A stretch of 64,000 nt of DNA from Pedobacter sp014947265 (GTDB lineage: Bacteria; Bacteroidota; Bacteroidia; Sphingobacteriales; Sphingobacteriaceae), in contig NZ_JADCNK010000004.1 in the NCBI RefSeq assembly GCF_014947265.1, positions 372,001-436,000 on the forward strand, in the 5' to 3' direction. The position numbers and the translations under genes were made by a program. A model generated the notes under the pieces. It saw only the letters and a list, made by a program, of their open reading frames with translations, was not told where the DNA came from and made no database searches. Below, in pieces: positions 35,530 through 44,893 of this stretch; the first letter of the stretch is position 1; each line of letters begins with the position of its first letter.

Positions 35530-36144
35530 TTAGTGCCATTCATCCCTATAAACAAACTTTGGCATGTGCCATTCAAAGCGGATAGAAAGTAACCTTAACG
35601 TTAATCCAACAATAGCAGCTAGAATGGTAGCCAGCATTTCGCTTCCGTGAAAATGTTCTATGCCGATATAAACTGCACCGGTAACTATCGCTGCACTCGC
35701 ATAAATTTCTTTTCTAAAAAGGAATGGTACTTCGTTACAAAGTACATCACGAAGTACCCCACCGGCACAACCGGTAATCATTCCGCTAAAAAGTACAATT
35801 AAATAAGGCAAATGGATTTGCTGCGCTACCTGACAACCAATGATAGTAAAGACCACTAAACCCAAAGCATCAAGGTAAAGAAAAAGCTTTTTGAGTTTAG
35901 TCATTAGAGAGGCGATAAATGCCGCCAATAAAGCCGCTACCGCCGTAATCACTAAATATTCCGGATGTTCTACCCAGCTCATTGGGTAATGGCCAAATAA
36001 TACATTTCTAACCGTTCCACCGCCTAATGCCGTAACCCAGGCAATAATACAAACACCAACCCAGTCCATATCACGTCTGCCAGCAGATAGTGCTGCAGTC
36101 ATGGCTTCGGCAGTTATGGCGATGATGTAAAGAATGTGGAGCAT
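35530..36144 (-). CDS. TRIC/YicG-family cation channel (UPF0126)
   Basis: Inner-membrane protein of 204 aa with about seven transmembrane helices. It shows the internal duplication of the family: GGGTVRNVLFG in the first half and GGVLRDVLCNE in the second. Bacterial members are trimeric channels related to TRIC K+ channels. MLHILYIIAITAEAMTAALSAGR is a typical N-terminus. Confidence 0.88.
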   Translation of the reverse strand: MLHILYIIAITAEAMTAALSAGRRDMDWVGVCIIAWVTALGGGTVRNVLFGHYPMSWVEHPEYLVITAVAALLAAFIASLMTKLKKLFLYLDALGLVVFTIIGCQVAQQIHLPYLIVLFSGMITGCAGGVLRDVLCNEVPFLFRKEIYASAAIVTGAVYIGIEHFHGSEMLATILAAIVGLTLRLLSIRFEWHMPKFVYRDEWH

Positions 36145-36252
36145 TAGAAGGGTTAATTGTATAAGTTGTTTAAACTAGTTAACCGTAACTTGAATTGTTG
36201 AATGGCTAAATTGTTAACTGCAAATTGCCAGCTGAAAACTGCAAACAGAAAA

Positions 36253-36552
36253 CTAATCCTTTTTCTCTTCCCGGATAATTACGAAAACATCTTCATTGTC
36301 TTTTTTCATGAAGTATTTTTCGCGGGCAAATTTTTCAGCTGTATTCAGGTTGGTATTCAGTTCATTCAGATCTTTTTTAACCTGGGCGGTTTCTTTCTCG
36401 AAATATTCTTTTTCTTCCTGCAGTTTATTGGCCTGACTACGGTACTCGTACTGCGACATCATATCGTTTTTGTCGAAAAATAGCATCCACATTGCAAAAG
36501 CGACAGTAGCAAGGAAATATTTATTGCGGAAAAGATCTATTAAACGTTTCAT
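36253..36552 (-). CDS. DivIC/FtsB-like septum formation initiator
   Basis: Small bitopic division protein (99 aa): a short cytoplasmic N-terminus, one transmembrane helix (about 12-28), then a coiled coil (about 35-80) in the periplasm. This layout and the position directly downstream of eno match FtsB/DivIC of other bacteria, where the pair eno-ftsB is common. The frame extends to 36597 but MKRLIDLFRNKYF at 36552 is the sensible start. Confidence 0.85.
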   Translation of the reverse strand: MKRLIDLFRNKYFLATVAFAMWMLFFDKNDMMSQYEYRSQANKLQEEKEYFEKETAQVKKDLNELNTNLNTAEKFAREKYFMKKDNEDVFVIIREEKKD

Positions 36553-36627
36553 AGTATGAGATATGAGTATTGAGATATGTGATTTGAGATAATGCACATA
36601 ACTCAGAACAAATATAGTATTAAAATA

Positions 36628-36664
36628 AAAACATCCGAAGATTTAAAATCTCCGGATGTTTTAC
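36628..36664 (-). terminator. Terminator between eno and the DivIC-like gene
   Basis: AAAACATCCG pairs with CGGATGTTTT (10 bp), with a further inner AGAT/ATCT pairing; T-rich on the minus strand. Confidence 0.8.
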
Positions 36665-36751
36665 AAATAAGTTTTTCAACTTGTTAACACCTCAAATCCC
36701 TAAAGGGGCTTTTCGGCATTATCCTTAGTCCCCTTTAGGGGATTTAGGGGT
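36665..36751. repeat. 'cccctaaagggg' inverted repeat downstream of eno
   Basis: 'ccctaaaggggcttttcggc' is answered by 'gtcccctttaggggatttag'. The word also occurs at 25427-25447 after nrdA. It may act as a second terminator. Confidence 0.5.
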
Positions 36752-38047
36752 TTATTTCTTAGCGTATTTGAATTTTGAACCGATGAAACGTGCGTTTTCA
36801 CCCAATTCTTCTTCAATACGTAATAATTGATTGTATTTTGCAATCCTGTCTGAACGCGATGCAGAACCAGTTTTAATCTGTCCGCAGTTTAATGCAACAG
36901 CTAAATCAGCGATGGTAACATCTTCAGTTTCACCAGAACGGTGACTCATTACCGAAGTATAACCACTATTTTGCGCTAAAGTTACGGCATTGATGGTTTC
37001 AGTTAAAGAACCGATCTGGTTTACTTTTACCAGGATTGAGTTAGCAGTAGCCTCATCAATACCACGTTGTAAACGCGTAACGTTGGTTACAAATAAATCA
37101 TCACCTACCAATTGAACATGGTCGCCGATTTTATCGGTTAAGCTTTTCCAGCCAGTCCAGTCGTTTTCGTCCATACCATCTTCGATAGAGATAATTGGAT
37201 ATTTTACAGAAAGGTCAGCTAAATATTGAGCTTGCTCTTCGCTTGAACGAATTACACCAGTAGCACCTTCAAATTTAGTATAATCATATTTACCATCTTT
37301 GTAGAACTCAGATGATGCACAATCTAAAGCTAAACAGATCTGCGAACCTGGTTTGTAACCTGCAGTTTCAATTGCTTTTAATACCGTTTCAATTGCATCT
37401 TCAGTACCGTCGAAAGTTGGTGCAAAACCACCTTCATCACCTACTGCAGTAGACAAACCTCTATCATGAAGAATTTTTTTCAAGCTATGGAACACTTCAG
37501 TTCCCCAACGTAAAGCCTCAGAGAAAGAAGGAGCGCCAACTGGCATAATCATAAATTCCTGGAAAGCGATAGGCGCATCAGAGTGAGAACCTCCGTTAAT
37601 GATGTTCATCATCGGAATTGGTAAGGTGTTTGCATTAACACCACCAATGTAACGGTATAATGGTTGACCGATTTCATCAGCAGCAGCTTTAGCAGCAGCC
37701 AAAGAAACACCTAAAATAGCATTAGCACCTAAGTTACCTTTGTTTTCGGTACCATCCAGGTCTAACATAATTTTGTCTATTGTATTTTGCTCAAAAACAT
37801 CAATACCTCTTAATGCATCAGCAATTTTAGTATTTACATTTTCTACAGCTTTTAAAACTCCTTTACCTAAATATGTAGATTTATCACCATCACGTAATTC
37901 AACAGCCTCATATTGTCCAGTAGATGCGCCGCTTGGTACAGCTGCACGGCCAAAAGCGCCTGCCTCTGTTACTACTTCTACTTCTACTGTTGGATTGCCT
38001 CTCGAATCGAGAATCTGTCTGGCATGGACATTAACGATTATGCTCAT
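36752..38047 (-). CDS. eno: Enolase
   Basis: 2-phosphoglycerate dehydratase of glycolysis; cytoplasmic and partly in the RNA-processing context. Full length at 431 aa. Family landmarks include ARQILDSRGNPTVEVEV, GASTGQYEAVELRDGD, the metal and catalytic blocks SIEDGMDENDW and GDDLFVTN, and SHRSGETED. A TAACTTTG element lies 70 nt upstream. Confidence 0.98.
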   Translation of the reverse strand: MSIIVNVHARQILDSRGNPTVEVEVVTEAGAFGRAAVPSGASTGQYEAVELRDGDKSTYLGKGVLKAVENVNTKIADALRGIDVFEQNTIDKIMLDLDGTENKGNLGANAILGVSLAAAKAAADEIGQPLYRYIGGVNANTLPIPMMNIINGGSHSDAPIAFQEFMIMPVGAPSFSEALRWGTEVFHSLKKILHDRGLSTAVGDEGGFAPTFDGTEDAIETVLKAIETAGYKPGSQICLALDCASSEFYKDGKYDYTKFEGATGVIRSSEEQAQYLADLSVKYPIISIEDGMDENDWTGWKSLTDKIGDHVQLVGDDLFVTNVTRLQRGIDEATANSILVKVNQIGSLTETINAVTLAQNSGYTSVMSHRSGETEDVTIADLAVALNCGQIKTGSASRSDRIAKYNQLLRIEEELGENARFIGSKFKYAKK

Positions 38048-38115
38048 TTTTATTTGATTTTTTATTGATTTTTTAACCTGCTTAGTGTATAAAGTACAAT
38101 TACTAAGCGCAACAT

Positions 38116-38123
38116 CAAAGTTA
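38116..38123 (-). promoter_or_regulatory. Candidate -7 element of eno
   Basis: TAACTTTG on the minus strand (CAAAGTTA on plus), 69 nt upstream of the ATG. Confidence 0.5.
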
Positions 38124-38417
38124 GTATAATTTTTAAATAAATAAAGCGTTTTGGGGCTTAATGTTACGATAGTTGTTTGAGTTAACCGATGGTTAATTTT
38201 AAGTTAATATTGGTTGAAACTTATGTTTAAGTTGACAGCTCAATTGAGGATAAGAATATTCATATTAATTTGAAAAGCAGTTGCAACAGTACTTCGGTTG
38301 GGGCTGGTCCCGCTTTCCATTACAAGTCCTCGCTGCGCTTTGGGCTTTCCATTACAATCGGGTTTAAATTACTTAGGTTCGGTAATTTATAGGAAAACTA
38401 TGCCTCAAAGGTGCTGT
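38124..38417. repeat. Intergenic region with a long interspersed element
   Basis: 38269-38367 is the clearest copy of the element starting GAAAAGCAGTTGCAACAGTA, with CCCGCTTTCCATTACA repeated in variant form and ending ATCGGGTTTAAA. No gene. Confidence 0.55.
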
Positions 38418-38424
38418 CAAAAAA

Positions 38425-38457
38425 AAAGCCGTTAAATAAATTTTAACAGCTTTTTGT
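38425..38457 (-). terminator. Terminator of the DUF2911 gene
   Basis: AAAGCCGTTAAA / TTTAACAGCTTT (12 bp, one G-T pair), with nine T on the minus strand. Confidence 0.85.
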
Positions 38458-38462
38458 ATCTA

Positions 38463-38485
38463 TCGGTCGGTGTCTCACCGACCGA
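38463..38485. repeat. Perfect short palindrome between gene end and terminator
   Basis: TCGGTCGGTG / CACCGACCGA, 10-bp perfect stem with a 3-nt loop. Much more GC-rich than its surroundings; it resembles a REP-type unit. Confidence 0.7.
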
Positions 38486-38497
38486 AATAGAATCTAT

Positions 38498-39346
38498 TTA
38501 TTTTTTAGCTTCAGCCAAAAGTTCAGAATTGAGGCGTACATATTCATCAACCTTTTGAACTGTTGCAACTTCTATGCCTTGTTGTGCAGTAGTTGCTGCG
38601 CCGGTTTTATCACCCATTTTCAATTGGATACGGCCTTTCCATAGTTTAAACCAGGGTGCTTTTGGATCTGATTTTTCTGCTTCCGTCATCCATTCTAAAG
38701 CTTGTTTTAAATCTTTTCCATGTTGAAAATAATATTGTGCAGCCGCAAAATATGGTTTCTTTTCACCTTTCATCGCTTCAGCAATATTGGACATTACTTT
38801 TTCATCAATAGAAGTTGTGATATTAACGCCATATGCACTGTTCTCCCACATCATGTTTAGAGTTGTAGAAGTTTCGCTAACAGCAGAGAATTGCATGGTT
38901 AAAGTTTCTACTTTATCCTTTAAAGCTATAGTTTTTACTTTTACACGAAGCACATCATCACTTTCCTTATATTCATACGCTCCCCATTGATCCGCAATTT
39001 TGTTGAAAATAATGGTCCACTCGTTTTTACCAGGAATACTGAACAGGCCATATTCACCAGCCGGTAAATCTTTACCTTCAATTTTAACGGCATCAGTAAA
39101 TTTAATGCGTGTTGCTGCATTTGCACCGTTGCGCCAAACTGCGCCCATAGGCTCCATACCGCCAAAAATTTTGCGGCCTTTAACATTGGGACGAGAATAG
39201 CTTAAAGTTATTTTGCCTAATCCAAAATCCTGGATGATGGTTTGGCCACTACTGGCTTGTGGAAATTTTACTTCCTGGGCACCTGCAAAATCTGCTGCAC
39301 CCAAAAGTGCTACAAACAGCACTATTGATTTGATCGATAATTTCAT
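38498..39346 (-). CDS. DUF2911 protein with C-terminal helical repeats
   Basis: Secreted protein, 282 aa, with a signal peptide (cleavage near FAGAQE). Residues about 25-170 are the DUF2911 domain (GLGKITLSYSRPNVKGRKIFGG). The remainder is helical and TPR-like (AAQYYFQHGKDLKQALEWMTEAEK). Function is unknown. It is common in Bacteroidota. The frame runs to 39382, but MKLSIKSIVLFVALL at 39346 is the signal-peptide start. Confidence 0.86.
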   Translation of the reverse strand: MKLSIKSIVLFVALLGAADFAGAQEVKFPQASSGQTIIQDFGLGKITLSYSRPNVKGRKIFGGMEPMGAVWRNGANAATRIKFTDAVKIEGKDLPAGEYGLFSIPGKNEWTIIFNKIADQWGAYEYKESDDVLRVKVKTIALKDKVETLTMQFSAVSETSTTLNMMWENSAYGVNITTSIDEKVMSNIAEAMKGEKKPYFAAAQYYFQHGKDLKQALEWMTEAEKSDPKAPWFKLWKGRIQLKMGDKTGAATTAQQGIEVATVQKVDEYVRLNSELLAEAKK

Positions 39347-39406
39347 TGCTTTGTTGTTTTTGGTTTGTGCGAATTTACGCAATAAGCTCCGGGTTTAACA
39401 AAAGTT

Positions 39407-39928
39407 TTAATGCTGCAGTTGGCTGAGTTGGTTTTTTCTAAATCCAAAAATCAGCTCATCAAAATATTCTCCGTTTTTAAAAATGGTACCTTTTAATTCT
39501 GCCTCGAAAATAAAGCCCGATTTCTTTAAAACCTGTTGCGAAGCCAGGTTGGTATGTGTTGTCCTTGCGAAAATTCTTTCAATATCGAAGGTATCAAAAC
39601 CGTATTTCAACATTTCTTTCACGGCAAGCGCAACAATGCCTTTGCCCCAATGTTCCTCACCAATCCAATAACCCATTTCTGCACTTTTACTATAAATATC
39701 AGCCAGTTGATGCACACCTATCGATCCAATTACTTCACCGTTTAATACAATGGCTTTGATCTGTAGCGGGGAGTGACTTAAAGCCAACTGGATAAAAGCC
39801 TCTCCATCTTTTTTCTCATATGGGAAAGGGAATTTATTGGTCAGGTATTTAGAGATGTTAAAATTATTGGCGTGTTTAGCCAGATTTTCGATATCACTTG
39901 GTTGGTAAGGGCGTAAAATTAATTGCAT
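39407..39928 (-). CDS. GNAT N-acetyltransferase (RimJ/RimL type)
   Basis: Acetyl-CoA-dependent transferase, 173 aa, cytoplasmic. LRPYQPSDIENLAKHANN is the usual start of the RimL-like group. The acetyl-CoA binding segment is EMGYWIGEEHWGKGIVALAVKEML, and the tail is NLASQQVLKKSGFIFEAELKG. Targets could be protein N-termini or small molecules. Confidence 0.88.
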   Translation of the reverse strand: MQLILRPYQPSDIENLAKHANNFNISKYLTNKFPFPYEKKDGEAFIQLALSHSPLQIKAIVLNGEVIGSIGVHQLADIYSKSAEMGYWIGEEHWGKGIVALAVKEMLKYGFDTFDIERIFARTTHTNLASQQVLKKSGFIFEAELKGTIFKNGEYFDELIFGFRKNQLSQLQH

Positions 39929-40003
39929 TAGTTTAAAATTTTGTCGGGATGAGATAAGGCTGTAACTTTTTAATAAACATGAAGTCAGAAATGAAATATT
40001 TTT

Positions 40004-40636
40004 ATGTTACACTTCAGTCAATTTGAAAAATCCTATTTCGATCATCTTGTTTTAAAGATAGATAATATTAAGCTTCCTGAGGGCATTTTTTGGATAAAAG
40101 GAAGCAATGGTACCGGAAAAAGTACTTTTTTGAAAGCAATTGCAGGGATATTATCTTTTAAAGGCGACATTGCAATGGGCACTGTTTATTTAAAAAATCA
40201 TGGTGTTTCCTACAGAAAACTGGTCAATTTTGCTGCTGCCGAGCCATTATTTCCCGAATTTTTAAGCGGAGCGGAGATGATTACTCTTTTTGCAAAAGCG
40301 AAGGGTGCAGGAGCTGGTCAGGCGGAAATCCTGGTTGCCGAAATGGGAATGCAGGGCTATATCAACAATCCTTTAGGTTCCTATTCTAGTGGGATGCTCA
40401 AAAAACTTTCGTTGGTACTGGCTTTCCTGGGGAAACCAAAATTGATTTTGCTGGATGAGCCTTTAAATACCATCGATGCCGAATCTCTTGAAATATTATA
40501 CCGTTGGATCAACGAAAAACATGAGAATGACAAGATCAGTTTTCTCTTATCATCTCATCAACCTTTAGATGAGTTAAAATTACCCGGACTTAAACAGATT
40601 AATATCGTGGATAAAAAATTAACCCTGAACTTTTAA
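40004..40636 (+). CDS. ABC transporter ATP-binding protein
   Basis: ATPase subunit of 210 aa. Walker A is KGSNGTGKSTFLKA (about 33-46), the signature is degenerate (YSSGMLKKLSLVLA), Walker B is LILLDEPLNTID, and the H-loop is LLSSHQP. Its stop overlaps the start of the next gene by one base (TAATG), indicating translational coupling with the membrane protein. Substrate unknown. Confidence 0.9.
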   Translation: MLHFSQFEKSYFDHLVLKIDNIKLPEGIFWIKGSNGTGKSTFLKAIAGILSFKGDIAMGTVYLKNHGVSYRKLVNFAAAEPLFPEFLSGAEMITLFAKAKGAGAGQAEILVAEMGMQGYINNPLGSYSSGMLKKLSLVLAFLGKPKLILLDEPLNTIDAESLEILYRWINEKHENDKISFLLSSHQPLDELKLPGLKQINIVDKKLTLNF

Positions 40637-41766
40637 TGCTTCCACTTTCGAACATTGCTTTAAGAAAAATATTTGTTGATGGATTTTACCGGACTCATGC
40701 GGGAATGTTGGTATTCGTTTTCGTCATGTTAGTCAGTTATTGTTTGTTCATCAATACTTTGGGTACGGTAATGCCTGATCAGATCGACTTTTGGCAGTTT
40801 TTCTTTACCATTAGTTTGGTGAGCAACCCGTTGATTATGGCTTTTTATCTTGTTGCAAGTGCATTATATGCTTATAAAAGCTTAAAATATGTACTAAACC
40901 AGCTTGTTTTGCCTCAACAGGAATTTTTGTATTACAGTTTTACTTCATCTTCAAAAAAACAACAGTTTCTTTACTGGTGTATGGTGTTGGCTTATATATT
41001 TATCCCGGTATGGTGTTATACTTTATATGCCATCATTATTGGGATCGTATTTGGTTATTACTTAATTTCTATTGGAGTTCTGCTCTTTCAGCTGCTGTTG
41101 ATTATCGCTGGTGCTCTTATGATTTTAAAAGAAAGTAATCGTTTAATTGAAACCAGTAAACCCAATTGGTTAATACGGATAAGTAGGAAATGGAATAAGC
41201 CTGTTTTTTTACTGTATACTTTTCAGGTTTTTAACAGATCGAAACTGGCTTATGTATTAACCAAATTGCTTTCTTGGGTGTTAATTTCTAGCGTTTTTAT
41301 ACTTTTCTCTGATATTAAAGATAATTCGAGACTATTAATGCTCATTACTTCATGCATTGTTGTGGCACATGTAGTGCTTATCTATCAGGAAAGGATTTTT
41401 AATGATCGGTATTTATCTTTTTTGCCCAATTTTCCTTTTAGTAAGGCCAAAGTATTTTTCAGTTTCTGTTTAAATTATCTCCTTTTATTATTGCCTGAAA
41501 TATGTTGGATGGCTACCCGGTTTGGCTTGATAACTTCACTCGAATTAGCTGCATTTGCTTTTTCTGCTATCCTTTTATTTAGAAGTTTGCTTTTGCTGAA
41601 TGGGATTCAGGTTAAAGGATTTTTAATAGGTATTTTTTGCCTGTTTTTGCTTTTTTATGTGTGTATTATGTTTAGCTTAGGAATAATGCTCATTCCTATA
41701 AATATGATTGTAGCTTGGGGGGTGTTTAGAAGGAACTATTTGAATGATAATTACATTGGTGTCTGA
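40636..41766 (+). CDS. ABC transporter membrane subunit, multi-pass
   Basis: 376-aa protein with about nine to ten hydrophobic segments, no recognised family motif. One-base overlap with the ATPase gene makes it the likely permease partner. It resembles the large unclassified ABC-2-like permeases of Bacteroidota. Function is inferred only from context. Confidence 0.7.
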   Translation: MLPLSNIALRKIFVDGFYRTHAGMLVFVFVMLVSYCLFINTLGTVMPDQIDFWQFFFTISLVSNPLIMAFYLVASALYAYKSLKYVLNQLVLPQQEFLYYSFTSSSKKQQFLYWCMVLAYIFIPVWCYTLYAIIIGIVFGYYLISIGVLLFQLLLIIAGALMILKESNRLIETSKPNWLIRISRKWNKPVFLLYTFQVFNRSKLAYVLTKLLSWVLISSVFILFSDIKDNSRLLMLITSCIVVAHVVLIYQERIFNDRYLSFLPNFPFSKAKVFFSFCLNYLLLLLPEICWMATRFGLITSLELAAFAFSAILLFRSLLLLNGIQVKGFLIGIFCLFLLFYVCIMFSLGIMLIPINMIVAWGVFRRNYLNDNYIGV

Positions 41767-41770
41767 AATG

Positions 41771-41879
41771 GTCGTCATCTCGACTGAAGCGCAGCGAAAT
41801 AGAGAGATCTATTGAGACAGACTTTGCTTCGCAGAGCCTTTGGATTCTCGACTGCGTTGCACCCGCTCGAAATGACGAC
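41771..41879. repeat. Interspersed hairpin element (GTCAT type), long composite copy
   Basis: Opens gtcgtcatctcgactg, passes through an agagagatct block, and closes ctcgaaatgacgac. Terminal parts are inverted relative to each other. Confidence 0.65.
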
Positions 41880-41923
41880 TTTTCTATGAAAATCAAATAG
41901 TAATCCTAGTCAAAATCTTTTAA

Positions 41924-42283
41924 CTAAATATTCGAAAACAAAAAGTTTAACCTGGCAAGCTCCGTTTTGATTTGGTTCATACCGATTAAACCACCCGACA
42001 TGCCGCTCGACTGCTGAAAAATATTTACTGTAAGTTCATTTTCAGTACTTTGTGACATGGTTACACTAAATTTAAAATAGGTAGCAAATGCACCTAGTAA
42101 AAGCCTTTTGATTCGGCTTCCTTTCTCTAAAATTAAATTGCCAAATTGATCGTTAGTCACCTGATATCCCTGTTGTTCCATCAGTTCGGTAACTTTTTTA
42201 GTCATTTCTTCTACAGAAACATCCTTGTATAAGTTAGATATCAGTCCATCAACAGTCTGAAGGTTTTTTACAAAAAGCGTCAT
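41924..42283 (-). CDS. Hypothetical 119-aa protein
   Basis: Not recognised. Soluble, no signal. Region 20-60 has a helix-rich pattern (EEMTKKVTELMEQQGYQV), then a beta-rich half ending GGLIGMNQIKTELARLNFLFS. The late GMSGGLIGMNQ loop is the most distinctive part. It lies 16 bases downstream of dacB on the same strand and may be cotranscribed. Confidence 0.65.
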   Translation of the reverse strand: MTLFVKNLQTVDGLISNLYKDVSVEEMTKKVTELMEQQGYQVTNDQFGNLILEKGSRIKRLLLGAFATYFKFSVTMSQSTENELTVNIFQQSSGMSGGLIGMNQIKTELARLNFLFSNI

Positions 42284-42299
42284 AGTATTTAAATAAGGT

Positions 42300-43706
42300 T
42301 TATTTTAATTCATCTAATACCTTAAACAACTTTTTGTTGATACTGTTTCCGCTATAATTATTAATATTGATCACCACCACATATTTGTTACCAGCAGCAT
42401 CCTTATGGTAGCCTGCAAAGGCCGATACATCGTTTATGGTTCCGCTTTTAATTTTCATGCCATTGTATTCTGGCAGTGCTTTATAATAATCAGGGAACCA
42501 GTTTTCTTTCTGGATCTGAAAAAGCACGCTCGCCATTGCCGAAGTTGTAATTCTGTCGCCTGGAGAAAGTCCGCTGCCGTCAATAATATTCAATGCTGTT
42601 CTATCAATACCTTTATCAGCCCAAAAGTTGACTTCAGTTTCAACGCCTTTACTTGTTGTACCTGCTTTGCCTGATTTTATTGCAATGGTTTTTAAAAGTG
42701 ACTCGCCATATAGGTTAATGCTTTTCTTTAAAAACCAATAGGTGATCTCACTTAAGTTAGGCGAACTGATGGTGTTTATTTTCTGTGTAACCGAAGGAAT
42801 GACCTGATTGTTCAAGGTCATTAACCTTGCTGTTGTGGCCTGTTGAGCAGTCGAAATCCCCAATCTCTTCAAAGTATCCTGTAAACGGTAGGCGCAATCA
42901 AAAGCAGGGTCGGGGAGGGCAACAGAAATGCCTGTTTTGGCAATACCGATTCCCCAACTTCCACGGAGGTAGGCAACGTTACTGTAAGGTGGAAGAAAAG
43001 CATAACTTCTATCTCCCGTACCAGATGCACCGGTTTTGAGTTCATTTACCAACTGCACATAGGGTGTAGCAGGAACAGTTTTTACAATTTTCACTTCGTC
43101 CGCTGTGTTGCTCCCTGGTTTTAAATGAATATCGAACTGATTTTCACGCCAGGCTAAACCCGAAGTGCCAGCGCCATAATAATTCCCGATATCCTGCCAA
43201 ACCCAACCTTCAGGTGTGGTTTGTGTGCCAAAAATACGGTCATCACCAATTACCGAACCTTCAATTTTTTTTATGCCTGCGGCTTTTATAGCCGCAACCC
43301 ATTGTGTTAGAACAGTATTTTCTTTATTTTGATAGCGCCACGAACCCAAAGTAGGGTCGCCACTACCGATAATGATGAGGTTTCCTTTTAAAATTCCGTC
43401 TGTAGTAATGGTTCCGGTATAGGCCAAGGTAGTCTGAAACTGAAAATCTTTTCCTAAAATGCTGAAAGCAGTAGCGGCGGTAATGGTTTTTAGTGTTGAA
43501 GCGGTAGCCAAACCAATCTGCTCATTTTTAGCATAAAGCGTTTTACCGGTATTTGCATCCAAAACACAAATAGAGACAAGAGCATGTTTTGCCTGCTCAT
43601 CGTTTAATAAATTATTAAAAGCTTTTTCGATGTTTTGGATCCTGTTTTGAGCGTTTGCTGCGATTGTTAAGCACAGCGATAGGGACAATATTTTGAAAAA
43701 TTTCAT
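42300..43706 (-). CDS. dacB: D-alanyl-D-alanine carboxypeptidase/endopeptidase (PBP4)
   Basis: Peptidase S13 penicillin-binding protein trimming or cutting peptidoglycan crosslinks in the periplasm. Signal peptide cleaved near AANAQN. Active-site Ser70 and Lys73 (SxxK) in ATASTLKTITA; the SxN-type block is DGSGLSPGDR, and the KTG box is KSGT near the C-terminus. 468 aa, normal length. Another cell-wall enzyme (YafK-like) is encoded elsewhere in the window. Confidence 0.93.
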   Translation of the reverse strand: MKFFKILSLSLCLTIAANAQNRIQNIEKAFNNLLNDEQAKHALVSICVLDANTGKTLYAKNEQIGLATASTLKTITAATAFSILGKDFQFQTTLAYTGTITTDGILKGNLIIIGSGDPTLGSWRYQNKENTVLTQWVAAIKAAGIKKIEGSVIGDDRIFGTQTTPEGWVWQDIGNYYGAGTSGLAWRENQFDIHLKPGSNTADEVKIVKTVPATPYVQLVNELKTGASGTGDRSYAFLPPYSNVAYLRGSWGIGIAKTGISVALPDPAFDCAYRLQDTLKRLGISTAQQATTARLMTLNNQVIPSVTQKINTISSPNLSEITYWFLKKSINLYGESLLKTIAIKSGKAGTTSKGVETEVNFWADKGIDRTALNIIDGSGLSPGDRITTSAMASVLFQIQKENWFPDYYKALPEYNGMKIKSGTINDVSAFAGYHKDAAGNKYVVVININNYSGNSINKKLFKVLDELK

Positions 43707-43725
43707 TTTTTTGCAGGCGATTATT

Positions 43726-44850
43726 TTATACCAGGAAACTGGTATAGTTAGCTTTATTTATAACGTATGTTTCATTGGTGGGGTATGCGTCTAAAAAAGT
43801 TGAAGGAAACTTTACTTTTTTATTCTCATTCCATTTAATCTCTATGGCATTTATTTTTCCATCAATTTCTTCTATTAAATCAATTTCCTGTTGCTGAAAA
43901 CTGCGCCAAAAATAATATTTGGCGTGCTTTCTTTTATTATTACTGGCCTTTATGTATTCGGATACAATATAATTTTCGAACAACTGACCCGCATCCTGAC
44001 GTAAGCCGAGCATGCCAAAATTTTCGATTACCGCATTTCGGATTCCTGTATCATAGAAGTATATCTTTTTGCTCTTTTTAATTTCGTTCCGCAGGTTACT
44101 GCTGTAAGCACCTAGCCTAAATACAACGAAACATTGTTCTAATAGATCGATGTAACGCTCAACAGTGAGTTTATCGGCCTCAATCATTTGCCCAAGCTCA
44201 GTATAAGAAACCTCATTCCCGATCTGTAGGGCCAATGCCTGTACCAGTTTTTCGAGCTGTAAAGGTTTTCGGATGCCGGTAAGGGATAAGATATCTTTAA
44301 AAAGATAACTGTTTGCCAAATTTAATAACAACTCTTTTTCTTCCCCCGGATAATTGATTGCATCGGGGTAAGTACCGTAAATTAATCTTTTCTCCAAAGC
44401 CTGTTCTTCAATAAGCACATTTGTGTCTTCAACAAGTTCTGCAACTGAAAAAGGGAAGAGGTGATATTCGAATTTTCTTCCTGTTAACGATTCTTTTATG
44501 CCAACAGCCAGATCTAATGATGAAGAACCGGTAACCAATAACTGAACATTAGTAAAATTATCAACGATCAGTTTTAAGGTTAAGCCAATATTGGTAACAC
44601 GTTGTGCCTCGTCGATAAAAATGATTTTGTTAGCACCGATAATTGATTTTAACCGCTCAATACTGATGTCGGTTAATGTGGTGCGTACATTAGCTTCGTC
44701 ACAGTTTAGGAAAACAAAGGACAATTCTGTTTTTTTTACGAGTTGCTTTAACATAGTAGTTTTACCCACTTGCCTTGCACCAGTAACAATAATAGCTTTT
44801 TGTTTAAAAAATTTCGATTCTATATGGTTTTGTAGATTTCTGATAATCAT
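43726..44850 (-). CDS. AAA ATPase with DUF4143 domain
   Basis: ATP-binding protein of 374 aa. Walker A GARQVGKT (24-31), Walker B IIFIDEAQ, and sensor VTGSSSLDL. The C-terminal DUF4143 part (ELGQMIEADKLTVERYIDLLEQ..., then YDTGIRNAV, and a nuclease-like EIDLIEEIDGKINAIEIKW) is typical. The last segment resembles a PD-(D/E)xK fold. Biological role unknown. A cluster of palindromic sites lies immediately upstream. Confidence 0.88.
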   Translation of the reverse strand: MIIRNLQNHIESKFFKQKAIIVTGARQVGKTTMLKQLVKKTELSFVFLNCDEANVRTTLTDISIERLKSIIGANKIIFIDEAQRVTNIGLTLKLIVDNFTNVQLLVTGSSSLDLAVGIKESLTGRKFEYHLFPFSVAELVEDTNVLIEEQALEKRLIYGTYPDAINYPGEEKELLLNLANSYLFKDILSLTGIRKPLQLEKLVQALALQIGNEVSYTELGQMIEADKLTVERYIDLLEQCFVVFRLGAYSSNLRNEIKKSKKIYFYDTGIRNAVIENFGMLGLRQDAGQLFENYIVSEYIKASNNKRKHAKYYFWRSFQQQEIDLIEEIDGKINAIEIKWNENKKVKFPSTFLDAYPTNETYVINKANYTSFLV

Positions 44851-44893
44851 CTTACAAATTTTGATTATCTCAAATATAGTAAAATCTTAAGTC

